Source of the DNA: Leisingera sp. ANG-M1
GTDB lineage: Bacteria; Pseudomonadota; Alphaproteobacteria; Rhodobacterales; Rhodobacteraceae
DNA: 37,413 nt
Direction of reading: 5' to 3'
Assembly (NCBI RefSeq): GCF_000813745.1
Contig: NZ_JWLC01000033.1
Span: forward strand, 1 to 37,413
This document shows positions 8,226 through 15,581 of this stretch, piece after piece. The position numbers were made by a program, and so were the translations under genes. How positions within the stretch are numbered: position 1 is the stretch's first letter; every line of letters begins with the position of its first letter. The notes beneath the pieces were generated by a model, which saw only the letters and a list, made by a program, of their open reading frames with translations, was not told where the DNA came from and made no database searches.

Positions 8226-8247
8226 GTTTCTGAAACTTTCTTTTCAG
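8226..8247. promoter_or_regulatory. Overlapping GAAA/TTTC palindromes, candidate RpiR operator
   Basis: GTTTCTGAAAC (8226-8236) is a perfect palindrome around a single centre base, and CTGAAA-N6-TTTCAG (8230-8247) overlaps it. They lie 47-68 bases upstream of the RpiR start codon in the 152-bp divergent intergenic region. They share the GAAA/TTTC arms of the palindrome at 8161-8176, which suggests that one regulator binds at several sites. Confidence 0.4.
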
Positions 8248-8293
8248 TCCCGGGCCGCGTAAGACTGTATTTGTTCACTGCAGGGATGCCCCG

Positions 8294-9166
8294 TTGACCA
8301 AGCCGCCAGCCACCGTCCGCGAATTGATCCGCGAGAATTATTCGTCTCTCACGCAATCAGAACGCAAGTTCGCCAATCTGCTTTTGGAAAATTACCCTGC
8401 GGCAGGCCTGGCCTCGATCACCATCGTTGCGAACAACGCCGAAGTTTCCACGCCTACCGTCGCGCGGATGGTGCAGAAGCTGGGCTTCAAGGGCTACCCT
8501 CAGTTCCATCAGGCCTTGCTCAAAGAGCTGGAGGCCAAGGTTTCCGGCCCGACCAAGCGGCGGGACAATTGGGCGTCTGAAGCTCCGGAGGGCCACCTGC
8601 TGAACAGATTTGCACAGGCGGTTACGGACAACCTGCAGCAGACATTTTCCAACATCGACTCCGCCCAGTTTGATGCCGCGGTACATCAGCTCGCCAATAC
8701 CGATGGGCGTCTATATGTGGTTGGCGGCCGCATCACACGGGCGCTGGCGGATTATGCCTTCACTCACTTCCAGGCGATCCGGCAGCGGGTCACCCATATG
8801 ACCTCGTCCTCGGCAACCTGGCCGCATTATGTGCTGGACATGGTTGAGGGCGACACGCTGCTGATGTTCGATGTGCGCCGGTATGAGACCAACCTGCAGC
8901 GGCTGGCGGAACTGGCGGCGGAGCGCGGCGTGAAGATTGTGCTAGTTACCGACCAATGGGCGAGCCCCATCGCATCGGTCTCCGCGCATACCTTCAATTG
9001 CTGGGTTGAGATCCCGTCGGCCTGGGATTCCAACAGCTCCACCATGATGCTGCTGGAAGCGATGATCGCTGCCACCCAGGAGGAGAGCTGGGATAAGACC
9101 AAGGATCGCTACGACCGCCTGGACGAGCTGTTTGATATGACCCGCCTGTTCCGCAAGTTCTCCTGA
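8294..9166 (+). CDS. MurR/RpiR family transcriptional regulator
   Basis: DNA-binding regulator, 290 aa: N-terminal RpiR helix-turn-helix (about residues 8-80, with LTQSERKFANLLLENYP and STPTVARMVQKLGFKGYPQF) and a C-terminal SIS domain (about 125-255). The start is TTG at 8294, preceded by AGGGA 7 nt upstream; the nearby ATG at 8286 is out of frame and meets a stop after three codons. The SIS loop that binds phosphosugars in classical members (SxSGxT) is replaced here by DVRRYET, so the ligand is probably not a sugar phosphate. It is divergent from the amidohydrolase-TRAP operon, which it very likely controls. Confidence 0.92.
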   Translation: MTKPPATVRELIRENYSSLTQSERKFANLLLENYPAAGLASITIVANNAEVSTPTVARMVQKLGFKGYPQFHQALLKELEAKVSGPTKRRDNWASEAPEGHLLNRFAQAVTDNLQQTFSNIDSAQFDAAVHQLANTDGRLYVVGGRITRALADYAFTHFQAIRQRVTHMTSSSATWPHYVLDMVEGDTLLMFDVRRYETNLQRLAELAAERGVKIVLVTDQWASPIASVSAHTFNCWVEIPSAWDSNSSTMMLLEAMIAATQEESWDKTKDRYDRLDELFDMTRLFRKFS

Positions 9167-9235
9167 TACGGGCGGGTTCTCCTGGCTCGCTGCATGGACA
9201 TTGCCTTCCGGTTGCGCCTTACTGGCAGATGAGCT

Positions 9236-9256
9236 GCCGCCCGCAGGGCGGGCGGC
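9236..9256 (+). repeat. GC-rich hairpin between the RpiR gene and the small exported protein gene
   Basis: GCCGCCCGC (9236-9244) and GCGGGCGGC (9248-9256) form a perfect 9-bp stem with a 3-nt loop. No T-run follows, so it is not a standard intrinsic terminator. It could be a REP-like palindrome or a structured end of the RpiR transcript. The rest of the 123-bp gap shows nothing else recognisable except the ribosome-binding site of the next gene. Confidence 0.5.
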
Positions 9257-9289
9257 AAAGCCTCTACCTTTCAGGCAGGAGTAGTTGTT

Positions 9290-9640
9290 ATGCGTATTTC
9301 AGGAATTCTGGCCGCTGCAGCCGTGTCGGCGCTGACCCTCTCACCGGCGGCAGCCAACCCGCTCAGCCGTATTCTGGCAAAGTCGGGGCTCACGCCGCAG
9401 GACACCAACATCATGCGCCAGGCTGAGCAGAGCCTGCTGGCAGAGGCGCAGGGCGGTGCCGGCAAACAGGCTAAATGGACCAACCCCGACAGCGGTGCCC
9501 ATGGCGTGGTGCGCGTTGGCGGCAAGGAGGGAGATTGCCTGCTGCTGCAGCATCAGGCGTATCTGAAGGACAGCTCCGATCCCAAGCAAGTGCAGCGCAA
9601 GTTCTGCCCCTCCGGCGGCGACTGGCTGCTTTCAAACTGA
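9290..9640 (+). CDS. Small exported protein of unknown function
   Basis: 116 aa with a clear Sec signal peptide (MRISGILAAAAVSALTLSPA, cleavage probably after the AAA or AAN near residue 22). The mature part has two cysteines in a C-terminal region containing GDCLLLQHQAYL and RKFCPSGGDWLLS. The layout of a short exported domain with two conserved Cys and a final G-x-W resembles the C-terminal half of small alphaproteobacterial surface-antigen (RT0821/Lpp0805-like) proteins, but the match is weak and unconfirmed. AGGAG lies about 8 nt upstream of the ATG. It appears to be a single gene or loosely linked to the RidA gene 63 bp downstream; no link to the catabolic operons is evident. Confidence 0.75.
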   Translation: MRISGILAAAAVSALTLSPAAANPLSRILAKSGLTPQDTNIMRQAEQSLLAEAQGGAGKQAKWTNPDSGAHGVVRVGGKEGDCLLLQHQAYLKDSSDPKQVQRKFCPSGGDWLLSN

Positions 9641-9703
9641 ACTTCTGACGCGCCGGGTTTTGCGGCGCGGTGCTTATTGTCATTTCACAAAGGCGAGGAA
9701 CCA

Positions 9704-10054
9704 ATGCCCGAAATCACCCGCAGCCACACCAGTCAGCGCATGAGCCAGATCGTCACCCACGGCGATACCATCTATCTTGCCGGCCAGGTCGGCACAGCCG
9801 GCGCCAGCGTTGCCCAGCAAACGCAGGACTGCCTGGACAAGATTGACGCGCTGCTGGCTGAGGCCGGCAGTGACAACACCCGCATCCTGCAGACTGTGAT
9901 CTGGCTCGCCGACATGAAGGATTTTGCCGAGATGAATGCGGTCTGGGACGCCTGGGTGCCCGAAAGCCATGCGCCCGCCCGTGCCTGCGGTGAAGCAAAG
10001 CTGGCCCGCGAGGACCTGCTGGTGGAGTTCATCGTCACCGCCGCCAGGGCCTGA
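9704..10054 (+). CDS. RidA family protein (reactive imine/enamine deaminase)
   Basis: 116 aa, the usual length of the YjgF/YER057c/UK114 family, which hydrolyses 2-aminoacrylate-type enamines and imines or has diverged to other small ligands. Seen: IYLAGQVGTAGASVAQQTQDC (given in part: residues about 25-45), DKIDALLAEAGSDNTRILQTVIWLADM (residues about 46-72), and the C-terminal PARACGEAKLAREDLLVEF, where the Arg of PARAC corresponds to the conserved ligand-binding Arg. The family-typical Glu near the end is in LLVEF. The ATG at 9704 is chosen over a TTG at 9677 because GAGGAA lies 4 nt before it. It may remove imines made by amine-oxidising enzymes nearby, but that is inference. Confidence 0.92.
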   Translation: MPEITRSHTSQRMSQIVTHGDTIYLAGQVGTAGASVAQQTQDCLDKIDALLAEAGSDNTRILQTVIWLADMKDFAEMNAVWDAWVPESHAPARACGEAKLAREDLLVEFIVTAARA

Positions 10055-10069
10055 GCTGTTTGGGAAAGC

Positions 10070-10098
10070 AGGAGGGCGGGCTGCCGGCCCGCCTTCTT
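10070..10098. terminator. Bidirectional terminator-like hairpin between convergent genes
   Basis: GGCGGGC (10075-10081) and GCCCGCC (10087-10093) form a stem with a TGCCG loop, extended outward by weaker pairs (AGGAG with TTCTT). It lies between the stop of the RidA gene and the stop of the LysR gene, which converge, and slightly overlaps the LysR stop codon. T-richness on either side is modest, so termination strength is uncertain. Confidence 0.55.
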
Positions 10099-10990
10099 AC
10101 GTGCTGGCGGCCCCGCCGGAAATCCAGTGAAGGAATTCTTCCGCTTCCCTGCGCCCCTCGGCACGGGGCGTGACTGAGCAGAAATAGCCGCGCCCGGAAT
10201 TGTGGCTGTGGTCGCAGGCCAGCGCCAGCGAGCCTGCCTCGATCATCCGCTCCACCAGATGCCGCCAGCCGATGCCGATGCCGTTGCCGTTCTGGATCGC
10301 GTGCAGGTAGACCATGAAGCTGTTGAAGCGCTCGAACCCTTGCGGCTCCGGCGGCACCAGCCCGCTGCCTTGGAAAAAACGCTTCCAATCGCCAGCGTGC
10401 TCCTCGCTGGACATGTGCAGAAGTTTCTCCTGCGCCAGTGCCTCCAGGGTCAGCGGTGGCCGGCTGCCCAGATAGCCGGGCGCGCAGATTGCCAGCATTT
10501 CCTCCTCGACAATACGCCGCGCCGCCATGCCCGGCGGGGCTTCGCTGCCAAAGGTCACCACGATGTCGCTATGGCCGGGGTCAAAGTCCGGGTTCTGGTC
10601 GCGGGTCACCACCTGCACCCGGATATCCGGATGCATGCTCTGAAACTCCCCCAGCCGCGGCAGCAGGTAATAGCTGGTGAAGCCGATGGCGGCATTGACC
10701 ACCAGCGCCTGCGTCTGCCGCATGGCCCGCACTTCTTTGAGGCCGGCTTTCAGCGCATCAAACCCGCCGGTCACTGCCTTCAGCAGCACTTCGCCTTCGG
10801 CTGTCAGCGTCAGACGGGGTTTTGTGCGCAGAAACAGCGCTGCGCCCAGATCCGCTTCCAATGCTGCCACTTGGCGGCTGACGGCGGGCTGCTGCACGTT
10901 CAACTCCTGCGCGGCACGGGAAAATCCAAGGTTCCGGGCGGCCGCTTCAAAGGCGGCAATCTGGTGGAACGGGATGATGTCGCGTGCCAT
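10097..10990 (-). CDS. LysR-type transcriptional regulator
   Basis: 297 aa. An N-terminal winged HTH (about residues 4-63: FHQIAAFEAAARNLGFSRAAQELNVQQ, shown in part, then AVSRQVAALEADLG) is followed by the periplasmic-binding-like effector domain (about 90-290). Its DNA-reading part matches the GcvA/AmpR branch. Two in-frame ATGs exist; 10990 is preferred over 10996 because AAGGA lies 6 nt upstream of it. The gene is divergent from the eight-gene operon starting at 11094, with a 103-bp shared region carrying repeated GTGAATG/CATTCAC boxes. It is therefore the likely activator of that operon, responding to its substrate or an intermediate. Confidence 0.93.
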   Translation of the reverse strand: MARDIIPFHQIAAFEAAARNLGFSRAAQELNVQQPAVSRQVAALEADLGAALFLRTKPRLTLTAEGEVLLKAVTGGFDALKAGLKEVRAMRQTQALVVNAAIGFTSYYLLPRLGEFQSMHPDIRVQVVTRDQNPDFDPGHSDIVVTFGSEAPPGMAARRIVEEEMLAICAPGYLGSRPPLTLEALAQEKLLHMSSEEHAGDWKRFFQGSGLVPPEPQGFERFNSFMVYLHAIQNGNGIGIGWRHLVERMIEAGSLALACDHSHNSGRGYFCSVTPRAEGRREAEEFLHWISGGAAST

Positions 10991-11003
10991 GATCATTCCT
11001 TGA

Positions 11004-11065
11004 GTGAATGAAGATCATTCACCTTTTCCTTCTTTTCCAGCTTCCGCAAGCCCGTAGAGTGAATG
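11004..11065. promoter_or_regulatory. Candidate LysR operator: repeated GTGAATG boxes
   Basis: GTGAATG (11004-11010) and CATTCAC (11016-11022) form a perfect 7-bp inverted repeat around 5 nt. A third box in the same orientation as the first, GTGAATG at 11059-11065, lies 28 nt before the start codon at 11094. A further CATTC occurs at 10994-10998. An inverted repeat plus a distal half-site between a LysR gene and its divergent target is the usual layout of a recognition site and an activation site. Identified by eye only. Confidence 0.5.
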
Positions 11066-11093
11066 TTGAAGACAAAGACGCGGAGCGCGCTTC

Positions 11094-12182
11094 ATGGCAG
11101 TCAATATTCTGGCGCTGGGCGGTGACGGCATCGGGCCGGAGGTTCTGGAAGCGGGCCTTGCTGTCGCCGAAGCGGTGGCAAGCCGCAGCGGCATCGCGCT
11201 GAACATCACTGAGGACCTGCTGCATGGCGCCGCGTGGGAGGCGCATGGCACCTTCTGCACCGATGAGACGCTTACCAAAGCCAAAGCTGCCGATGCGATC
11301 CTTGTCGGCGCCGTTGGCGGCCCGCAATGGGACGATATCCGTGTCGGGGGCGGCCCGGAAATGCAGGACGGTTTGATGCGCCTGCGTTTTGAACTGCAAA
11401 GCTTCGCAGGCCTGCGCCCGGCGCGCTTCTGGGTGCCGCTGGCGGACCGCACCCCGTTCCGCCCCGGCGTGGCAGAGGGCGCCGACATCATGGTCCTGCG
11501 CGAGATGTGCGGCGGCGTGATGTTCGACCAGCCCCGCGGCCAGTCCGAACGGGGCGGCCTGCGCTATGGCTATGACACCGCCGGCTATGACGAGGGCGAG
11601 CTGCGCCGGATCATGCAGGCGGGTTTCGAACTGGCGCGCCAGCGCAAGGGGCAGATGGTCTCGGCCGACAAGGCCAATGTGATGGAAAGCTACAAGCTGT
11701 GGCGGCAGGTGGCGGAAGAGGTCTCAGCCGATTACCCGGATGTGGAGCTGACCCATTTCTACGCCGACAACTGCGCCTATCAGCTGGCCCGTAACCCCAG
11801 GGCATTTGACTTGGTGGTTGGCTGCAACCTGATCGGTGATTTTCTCAGCGATCTGGCGGCAATTGTCTCCGGTGGGCTGGGGATGCTGCCCTCCGCCTGC
11901 CTCTGCGGCGTGCCGGCGGAAGGGCAGACCTGCAATGGCATCTACGAGCCGGTGCACGGCTCCGCCCCCGATATCGCGGGGCAGGGTGTGGCCAACCCCT
12001 TTGGGATGATCCTGAGCGTTGCGATGATGTACCGCTATTCGCTCGGCCGTCCAGATCTGGAGCGGCAGATCGAACAGGCGGTGGAACGGGTGCTGGCCTC
12101 CGGCACTGGCACAGCGGACATTGGCGGCAGCGCCTCCACTTCGGATGTGACTGGCGCGGTGCTCCGGGAACTGACGGCATGA
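11094..12182 (+). CDS. 3-isopropylmalate dehydrogenase-like beta-decarboxylating dehydrogenase
   Basis: NAD-dependent oxidative decarboxylase of 3-substituted malates, 362 aa, of the isocitrate/isopropylmalate dehydrogenase superfamily. Seen: GGDGIGPEV near residue 8, VGAVGGPQWD (about 63), substrate-loop LRFELQSFAGLRPAR (about 95), REMCGGVMFDQPRG (about 138), SADKANVMES (about 183), IGDFLSDLAA (metal-binding Asp, about 244) and EPVHGSAPDIAGQGVANP (about 282). The active-site motifs are very close to LeuB. However, no leucine-biosynthesis genes (leuA, leuC, leuD) are nearby and it heads a catabolic operon, so a paralogue acting on a different 2-hydroxy-3-carboxylate is more likely. Its stop overlaps the next start (ATGA). 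Confidence 0.88.
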   Translation: MAVNILALGGDGIGPEVLEAGLAVAEAVASRSGIALNITEDLLHGAAWEAHGTFCTDETLTKAKAADAILVGAVGGPQWDDIRVGGGPEMQDGLMRLRFELQSFAGLRPARFWVPLADRTPFRPGVAEGADIMVLREMCGGVMFDQPRGQSERGGLRYGYDTAGYDEGELRRIMQAGFELARQRKGQMVSADKANVMESYKLWRQVAEEVSADYPDVELTHFYADNCAYQLARNPRAFDLVVGCNLIGDFLSDLAAIVSGGLGMLPSACLCGVPAEGQTCNGIYEPVHGSAPDIAGQGVANPFGMILSVAMMYRYSLGRPDLERQIEQAVERVLASGTGTADIGGSASTSDVTGAVLRELTA

Positions 12183-13861
12183 CCGCCGCGTTCGACTACA
12201 TCGTCGCAGGCGGCGGCTCGGCCGGCTGCGTACTGGCGGCGCGGCTGTGCGAGAACCCGAAGCTGAAAGTGCTGCTGGTCGAGGCCGGCGGCCCGGCCAA
12301 ATCGATCTTTGCCCGCATGCCTGCGGGCGTCGGCATGATCCACGCCAACCCAAAATACGACTGGTGCTACATGAGCACGCCGCAAGCGGCCTTGGGCGGG
12401 CGCCAGCTCTACTACCCGCGCGGCAAGGGGCTGGGTGGGTCGTCGCTGATGAACGGCATGATCTATATCCGCGGCAATGCCGGCGACTATGACCGCTGGC
12501 GGCAAAAGGGGCTGACCGGCTGGTCCTACGGCGATGTGCTGCCCTATTTCCGCCGGGCTGCCGGGGCTTCCCACCGCGCAGGCGAAGCGCACCACGGTAC
12601 CAAAGGCCCACTGAAGATCACCCCGGCCGGAAATTACGACCGCATCAACCAGGTGTTTGTCGAGGCCTGTTGCCAAGCGGGCGCGCCGCTGAACCCGGAT
12701 TTCAACGGGGCCAGCCAGGCAGGCATCGGGCGAATGGACGTGAAAACCTCCGGCGGCGTCCGCCAGTCCACCGCGGAATCCTATCTGACCCCGCGCCCGG
12801 ATAACCTGACAGTACTGACCGGCACCCCGGTGCTGAAAGTCCTGACAGAAGGCCGCCGCGCCACCGGTATTCTGACCCCGCAAGGGGAATTCCACGCCCG
12901 CGGCGAAGTGATCCTCAGCCTCGGCGCTTTTGAAAGCCCGAAGCTGCTGATGCTGTCGGGCATCGGCCCCGGCGCGCATCTGCGGGAGCATGGTATCCCA
13001 GTCTTGAATGACCTTCCGGGTGTTGGCCAGTCGCTCTATGACCACCCCAACATGCCGGTGCAGTTCGGCCTCACCAATCCCAGCCTGTCGATGGCCCGCT
13101 ACCAGCGTCTCGACAAGGCGGCGGTGATGGGGGCGCAATGGCTGTTGGCCAAATCCGGCCCCGCCGCTGCACCCTTCTGGGCCTCGGTCCTGTTCCACGC
13201 CATCCGCGACCCCGGCATGCCGGAGCTGGAAGTGTTCTTCACCCCGATGGTGGTGCGCGAAGACTCTGCTGCGGGTGCCAAGGGGTTCTCGCTGCAGACC
13301 CTCAGCCACCTGGGCAAGGCGATCATCGCCCGCGGCAAGATTGCCGAGCCCGGGCTGCAGTTTGACGTCAACCTGTTGCGCCCCCGCAGCAGCGGCACCG
13401 TCACGCTGGCCTCAAACGACCCGCTGCAGCCGCCGCGCATCGACGCGGGCTATTTCAGCGACGAAAGCGATTTCCTCGACCTGATCGAGGGCATCAAACA
13501 CATGCGCAAGGTGGTGCAGCAAAAGGCTTTCCAAGGTCTCGCCGGGGAAGAACTCAGCCCCGGCGCCGCCAAGCAATCGGACGCGGAGCTGCGCCAGTCG
13601 ATCCGCGGTCTGGTCACCACCGGCCACCACCCGGCCTGCACCGCCCGCATCGGGGCGGATAGCGATCCCGGCGCGGTGCTGGACCTCGAGTTCCGGGTGC
13701 GCGGCATGGACGGCCTGCGCGTGGTGGACGCCGCGGCGCTGCCGGACATGGTCAGTGGCAATATCGGCGCACCTGTGATCATGCTGGCAGAGCGGGCCGC
13801 CGACATGATCCTCGGGCGCCCCCAGCTGGCAGCAGACGATCCAAGGGAGACAGCAGCATGA
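12179..13861 (+). CDS. GMC family FAD-dependent oxidoreductase
   Basis: Glucose-methanol-choline family flavoprotein, 560 aa, oxidising a primary or secondary alcohol. Seen: N-terminal Rossmann motif VAGGGSAGCVLAARL (about 9-23), GMC signature 1 region GKGLGGSSLMNGMIYIRG (about 82-99), signature 2 GAFESPKLLMLSGIGPG (about 246-262), and the C-terminal active-site segments TTGHHPACTARIG (catalytic His, about 480) and SGNIGAPVIMLAERAADMI (Asn partner, about 525). This His/Asn pair is as in choline oxidase/dehydrogenase relatives. Choline dehydrogenase is possible, but no betaine aldehyde dehydrogenase/BetI unit is adjacent, so the substrate is left open. It overlaps both neighbours by 4 bp (ATGA). 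Confidence 0.92.
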   Translation: MTAAFDYIVAGGGSAGCVLAARLCENPKLKVLLVEAGGPAKSIFARMPAGVGMIHANPKYDWCYMSTPQAALGGRQLYYPRGKGLGGSSLMNGMIYIRGNAGDYDRWRQKGLTGWSYGDVLPYFRRAAGASHRAGEAHHGTKGPLKITPAGNYDRINQVFVEACCQAGAPLNPDFNGASQAGIGRMDVKTSGGVRQSTAESYLTPRPDNLTVLTGTPVLKVLTEGRRATGILTPQGEFHARGEVILSLGAFESPKLLMLSGIGPGAHLREHGIPVLNDLPGVGQSLYDHPNMPVQFGLTNPSLSMARYQRLDKAAVMGAQWLLAKSGPAAAPFWASVLFHAIRDPGMPELEVFFTPMVVREDSAAGAKGFSLQTLSHLGKAIIARGKIAEPGLQFDVNLLRPRSSGTVTLASNDPLQPPRIDAGYFSDESDFLDLIEGIKHMRKVVQQKAFQGLAGEELSPGAAKQSDAELRQSIRGLVTTGHHPACTARIGADSDPGAVLDLEFRVRGMDGLRVVDAAALPDMVSGNIGAPVIMLAERAADMILGRPQLAADDPRETAA

Positions 13862-15471
13862 GCATGACATGCGGTGAAGCCACCATGCGCCTTCTGGCAC
13901 AATACGGCGTGACAACGGTGTTCGGCATTCCGGGCGTTCATACGCTGGACATGTGCCGCGGGCTGACCGGCGGCGGCAACTCGGGTGCCATCCGCCACGT
14001 GCAGGCCCGCAACGAGCAGGGCGCGGGCTTCATGGCCGAGGGCTGGGCGCGGGCCACCGGCGAGGTTGGCGTCGCGGTGGTAATCTCCGGCCCCGGTGTG
14101 ACCAATGCCTCCACCGCCGTGGGGCAATGCTATGCCGACAGCCTGCCGATGCTGCTGATCTCGGCCGAGCCGGACAGCAAGACCATCGGCAAGGGCTGGG
14201 GTGTGCTGCATGAGGTGACCGAGCAGAAGAAGGTAACCGAGCCCCTGACCGCGCTCTCCGCCACAGCCATGCGGGCCTCCGACGTGCCCGAGCTCATGGC
14301 GCAGGCGTTTTCCATCTTCGCCAGCCAGCGCCCGCGGCCTGTCCATATCTCTCTGCCGCTGGATGTGCAGGCCGAGATTGTTGAGGAGGAATGGAAACCC
14401 GTCCGCCTGCCATCCCGCCCAGCACCGGCTGCAGGCCAGTTGCAGGCCGCTGCGGAAATGCTGAAAGCCGCCAAACGCCCGGTGGTCATGACCGGCGGCG
14501 GTGCGGTTGCGGCAGCTGCGGACCTGACTGCACTTGCCGAAACCCTCGGCGCGGTGGTGATCTCTTCTACTGCGGGCAAGGGCATCGTGCCGGACGCGCA
14601 CCCGCTGCACCTCACCGGCTCCACCGTCCGCAAGGAGGTCCGGGATTATCTGGCAACGGCGGATGTGCTTCTCGCCGTTGGCACCGAGCTGGCCGAAACC
14701 GACAGCTTTATCGAGCGGATGGAGCTCAATGGAGACCTTATCCGCGTCGACCTCGATCCGCATAAGATCAATGATTTCTACCCGGCTGCTCTCGGCATCA
14801 TCGGTGATGCGGCACCGGCCATGGCAGAACTATCCGCATTGCTATCGGGACACGATGGCAGTGTGGTACGGGCAGAAGGTGAGGCTGCCGTTGCCCGTGT
14901 GCGCGAAGAGATATTCACTAATCTCTCCCCGTCCGAAGAAAAACACGTCAGGTTCCTGAAGCTCCTGCGCCGGGTTGCGCCGCCGGAGACGGTATTCTCA
15001 GGCGACGCCTGCCAGGTGGTCTACACGGGCGCCTTTGCGTTTGACCTTCCTGCCCCCCGGCAATGGTTTTACCCGGCAGGCTTCTGTGCGCTGGGCAATG
15101 CGCTGCCGAACGGCATTGGCGCCAAGATGGCCCGGCCAGGCACGCCAGTTGTGGTGATGGCCGGCGACGGTGGCTTCATGTTCACCATGCCCGAATTGAT
15201 GGCCGCCGCCGAAAGCCGCCTGCCGTTGCCCATTATCATCTGGGAAAACGGCGGGCTGAAGCAGATCCAGGACGATATGGACATCCGCGACATCCAGCGC
15301 GTTGGGGTCGAGGGGATCAACCCGGACTTCGTGGCGCTCGCCAAGGCTTGCCATTGCGAAGGGGTGAAGCCCGCCTCCGCAGAAGAGTTCGAAACTGTCT
15401 TCACGTCAGCCTTGAGCGCTGACCGCCCCACCGTGATCGTTGTGTGCGAGGACGCAGAGTGGCTCGCATAA
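13858..15471 (+). CDS. Thiamine diphosphate-dependent enzyme, 5-guanidino-2-oxopentanoate decarboxylase-like
   Basis: 537-aa ThDP enzyme with the three-domain acetohydroxyacid synthase/2-oxoacid decarboxylase architecture. Seen: MTCGEATMRLLAQYGV with FGIPGVHTLDM at the N-terminus; cofactor-activating Glu53 in RNEQGAGFMAEGWARATG; central domain about 190-330; and the Mg/ThDP motif GDGGFMFTMPEL ending in WENGG (about residues 438-468), with EN in place of the usual NN. The N-terminal pattern resembles AruI, the 2-ketoarginine decarboxylase. No arginine transaminase or guanidinobutyrase lies nearby, so arginine need not be the source. It probably decarboxylates a 2-oxoacid to an aldehyde for the next gene's dehydrogenase. 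Confidence 0.88.
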   Translation: MSMTCGEATMRLLAQYGVTTVFGIPGVHTLDMCRGLTGGGNSGAIRHVQARNEQGAGFMAEGWARATGEVGVAVVISGPGVTNASTAVGQCYADSLPMLLISAEPDSKTIGKGWGVLHEVTEQKKVTEPLTALSATAMRASDVPELMAQAFSIFASQRPRPVHISLPLDVQAEIVEEEWKPVRLPSRPAPAAGQLQAAAEMLKAAKRPVVMTGGGAVAAAADLTALAETLGAVVISSTAGKGIVPDAHPLHLTGSTVRKEVRDYLATADVLLAVGTELAETDSFIERMELNGDLIRVDLDPHKINDFYPAALGIIGDAAPAMAELSALLSGHDGSVVRAEGEAAVARVREEIFTNLSPSEEKHVRFLKLLRRVAPPETVFSGDACQVVYTGAFAFDLPAPRQWFYPAGFCALGNALPNGIGAKMARPGTPVVVMAGDGGFMFTMPELMAAAESRLPLPIIIWENGGLKQIQDDMDIRDIQRVGVEGINPDFVALAKACHCEGVKPASAEEFETVFTSALSADRPTVIVVCEDAEWLA

Positions 15472-15482
15472 GAAGTAACCGA

Positions 15483-15528
15483 CCGGGCCGAAGGCCCGGG
15501 CAGCGCCCGTCCGCCCTCTCGGGCGGGC
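15483..15528. repeat. Tandem GC-rich palindromes between two operon genes
   Basis: CCGGGCC (15483-15489) and GGCCCGG (15493-15499) form a perfect stem with a GAA loop. Next to it CCGCCC (15511-15516) and GGGCGG (15521-15526) form a stem around TCTC, extended by two further pairs. They lie in the 110-bp gap between the ThDP enzyme and aldehyde dehydrogenase genes. The second palindrome shares the CCGCCC/GGGCGGGCGCG core with one inside the coding region at 26268-26297. No T-run follows, so a REP-like element is more likely than a terminator. Confidence 0.55.
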
Positions 15529-15581
15529 GCGTCGCACCCACCCGCGGCCGGGCCCAGCCCTCGCGGACCGCCTGACAAGAG

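Noticed and set aside
9236..9256. Intrinsic terminator of the RpiR gene
   Set aside because: The 9-bp stem is strong but is followed by AAAGCC rather than a T-run, so it was recorded as a palindrome instead.
11094..12182. True leucine-biosynthesis leuB
   Set aside because: Motifs are LeuB-like, but leuA/leuC/leuD are absent and the gene heads an operon of catabolic enzymes under a LysR regulator. A paralogue is more likely, though sequence alone cannot exclude the classical reaction.
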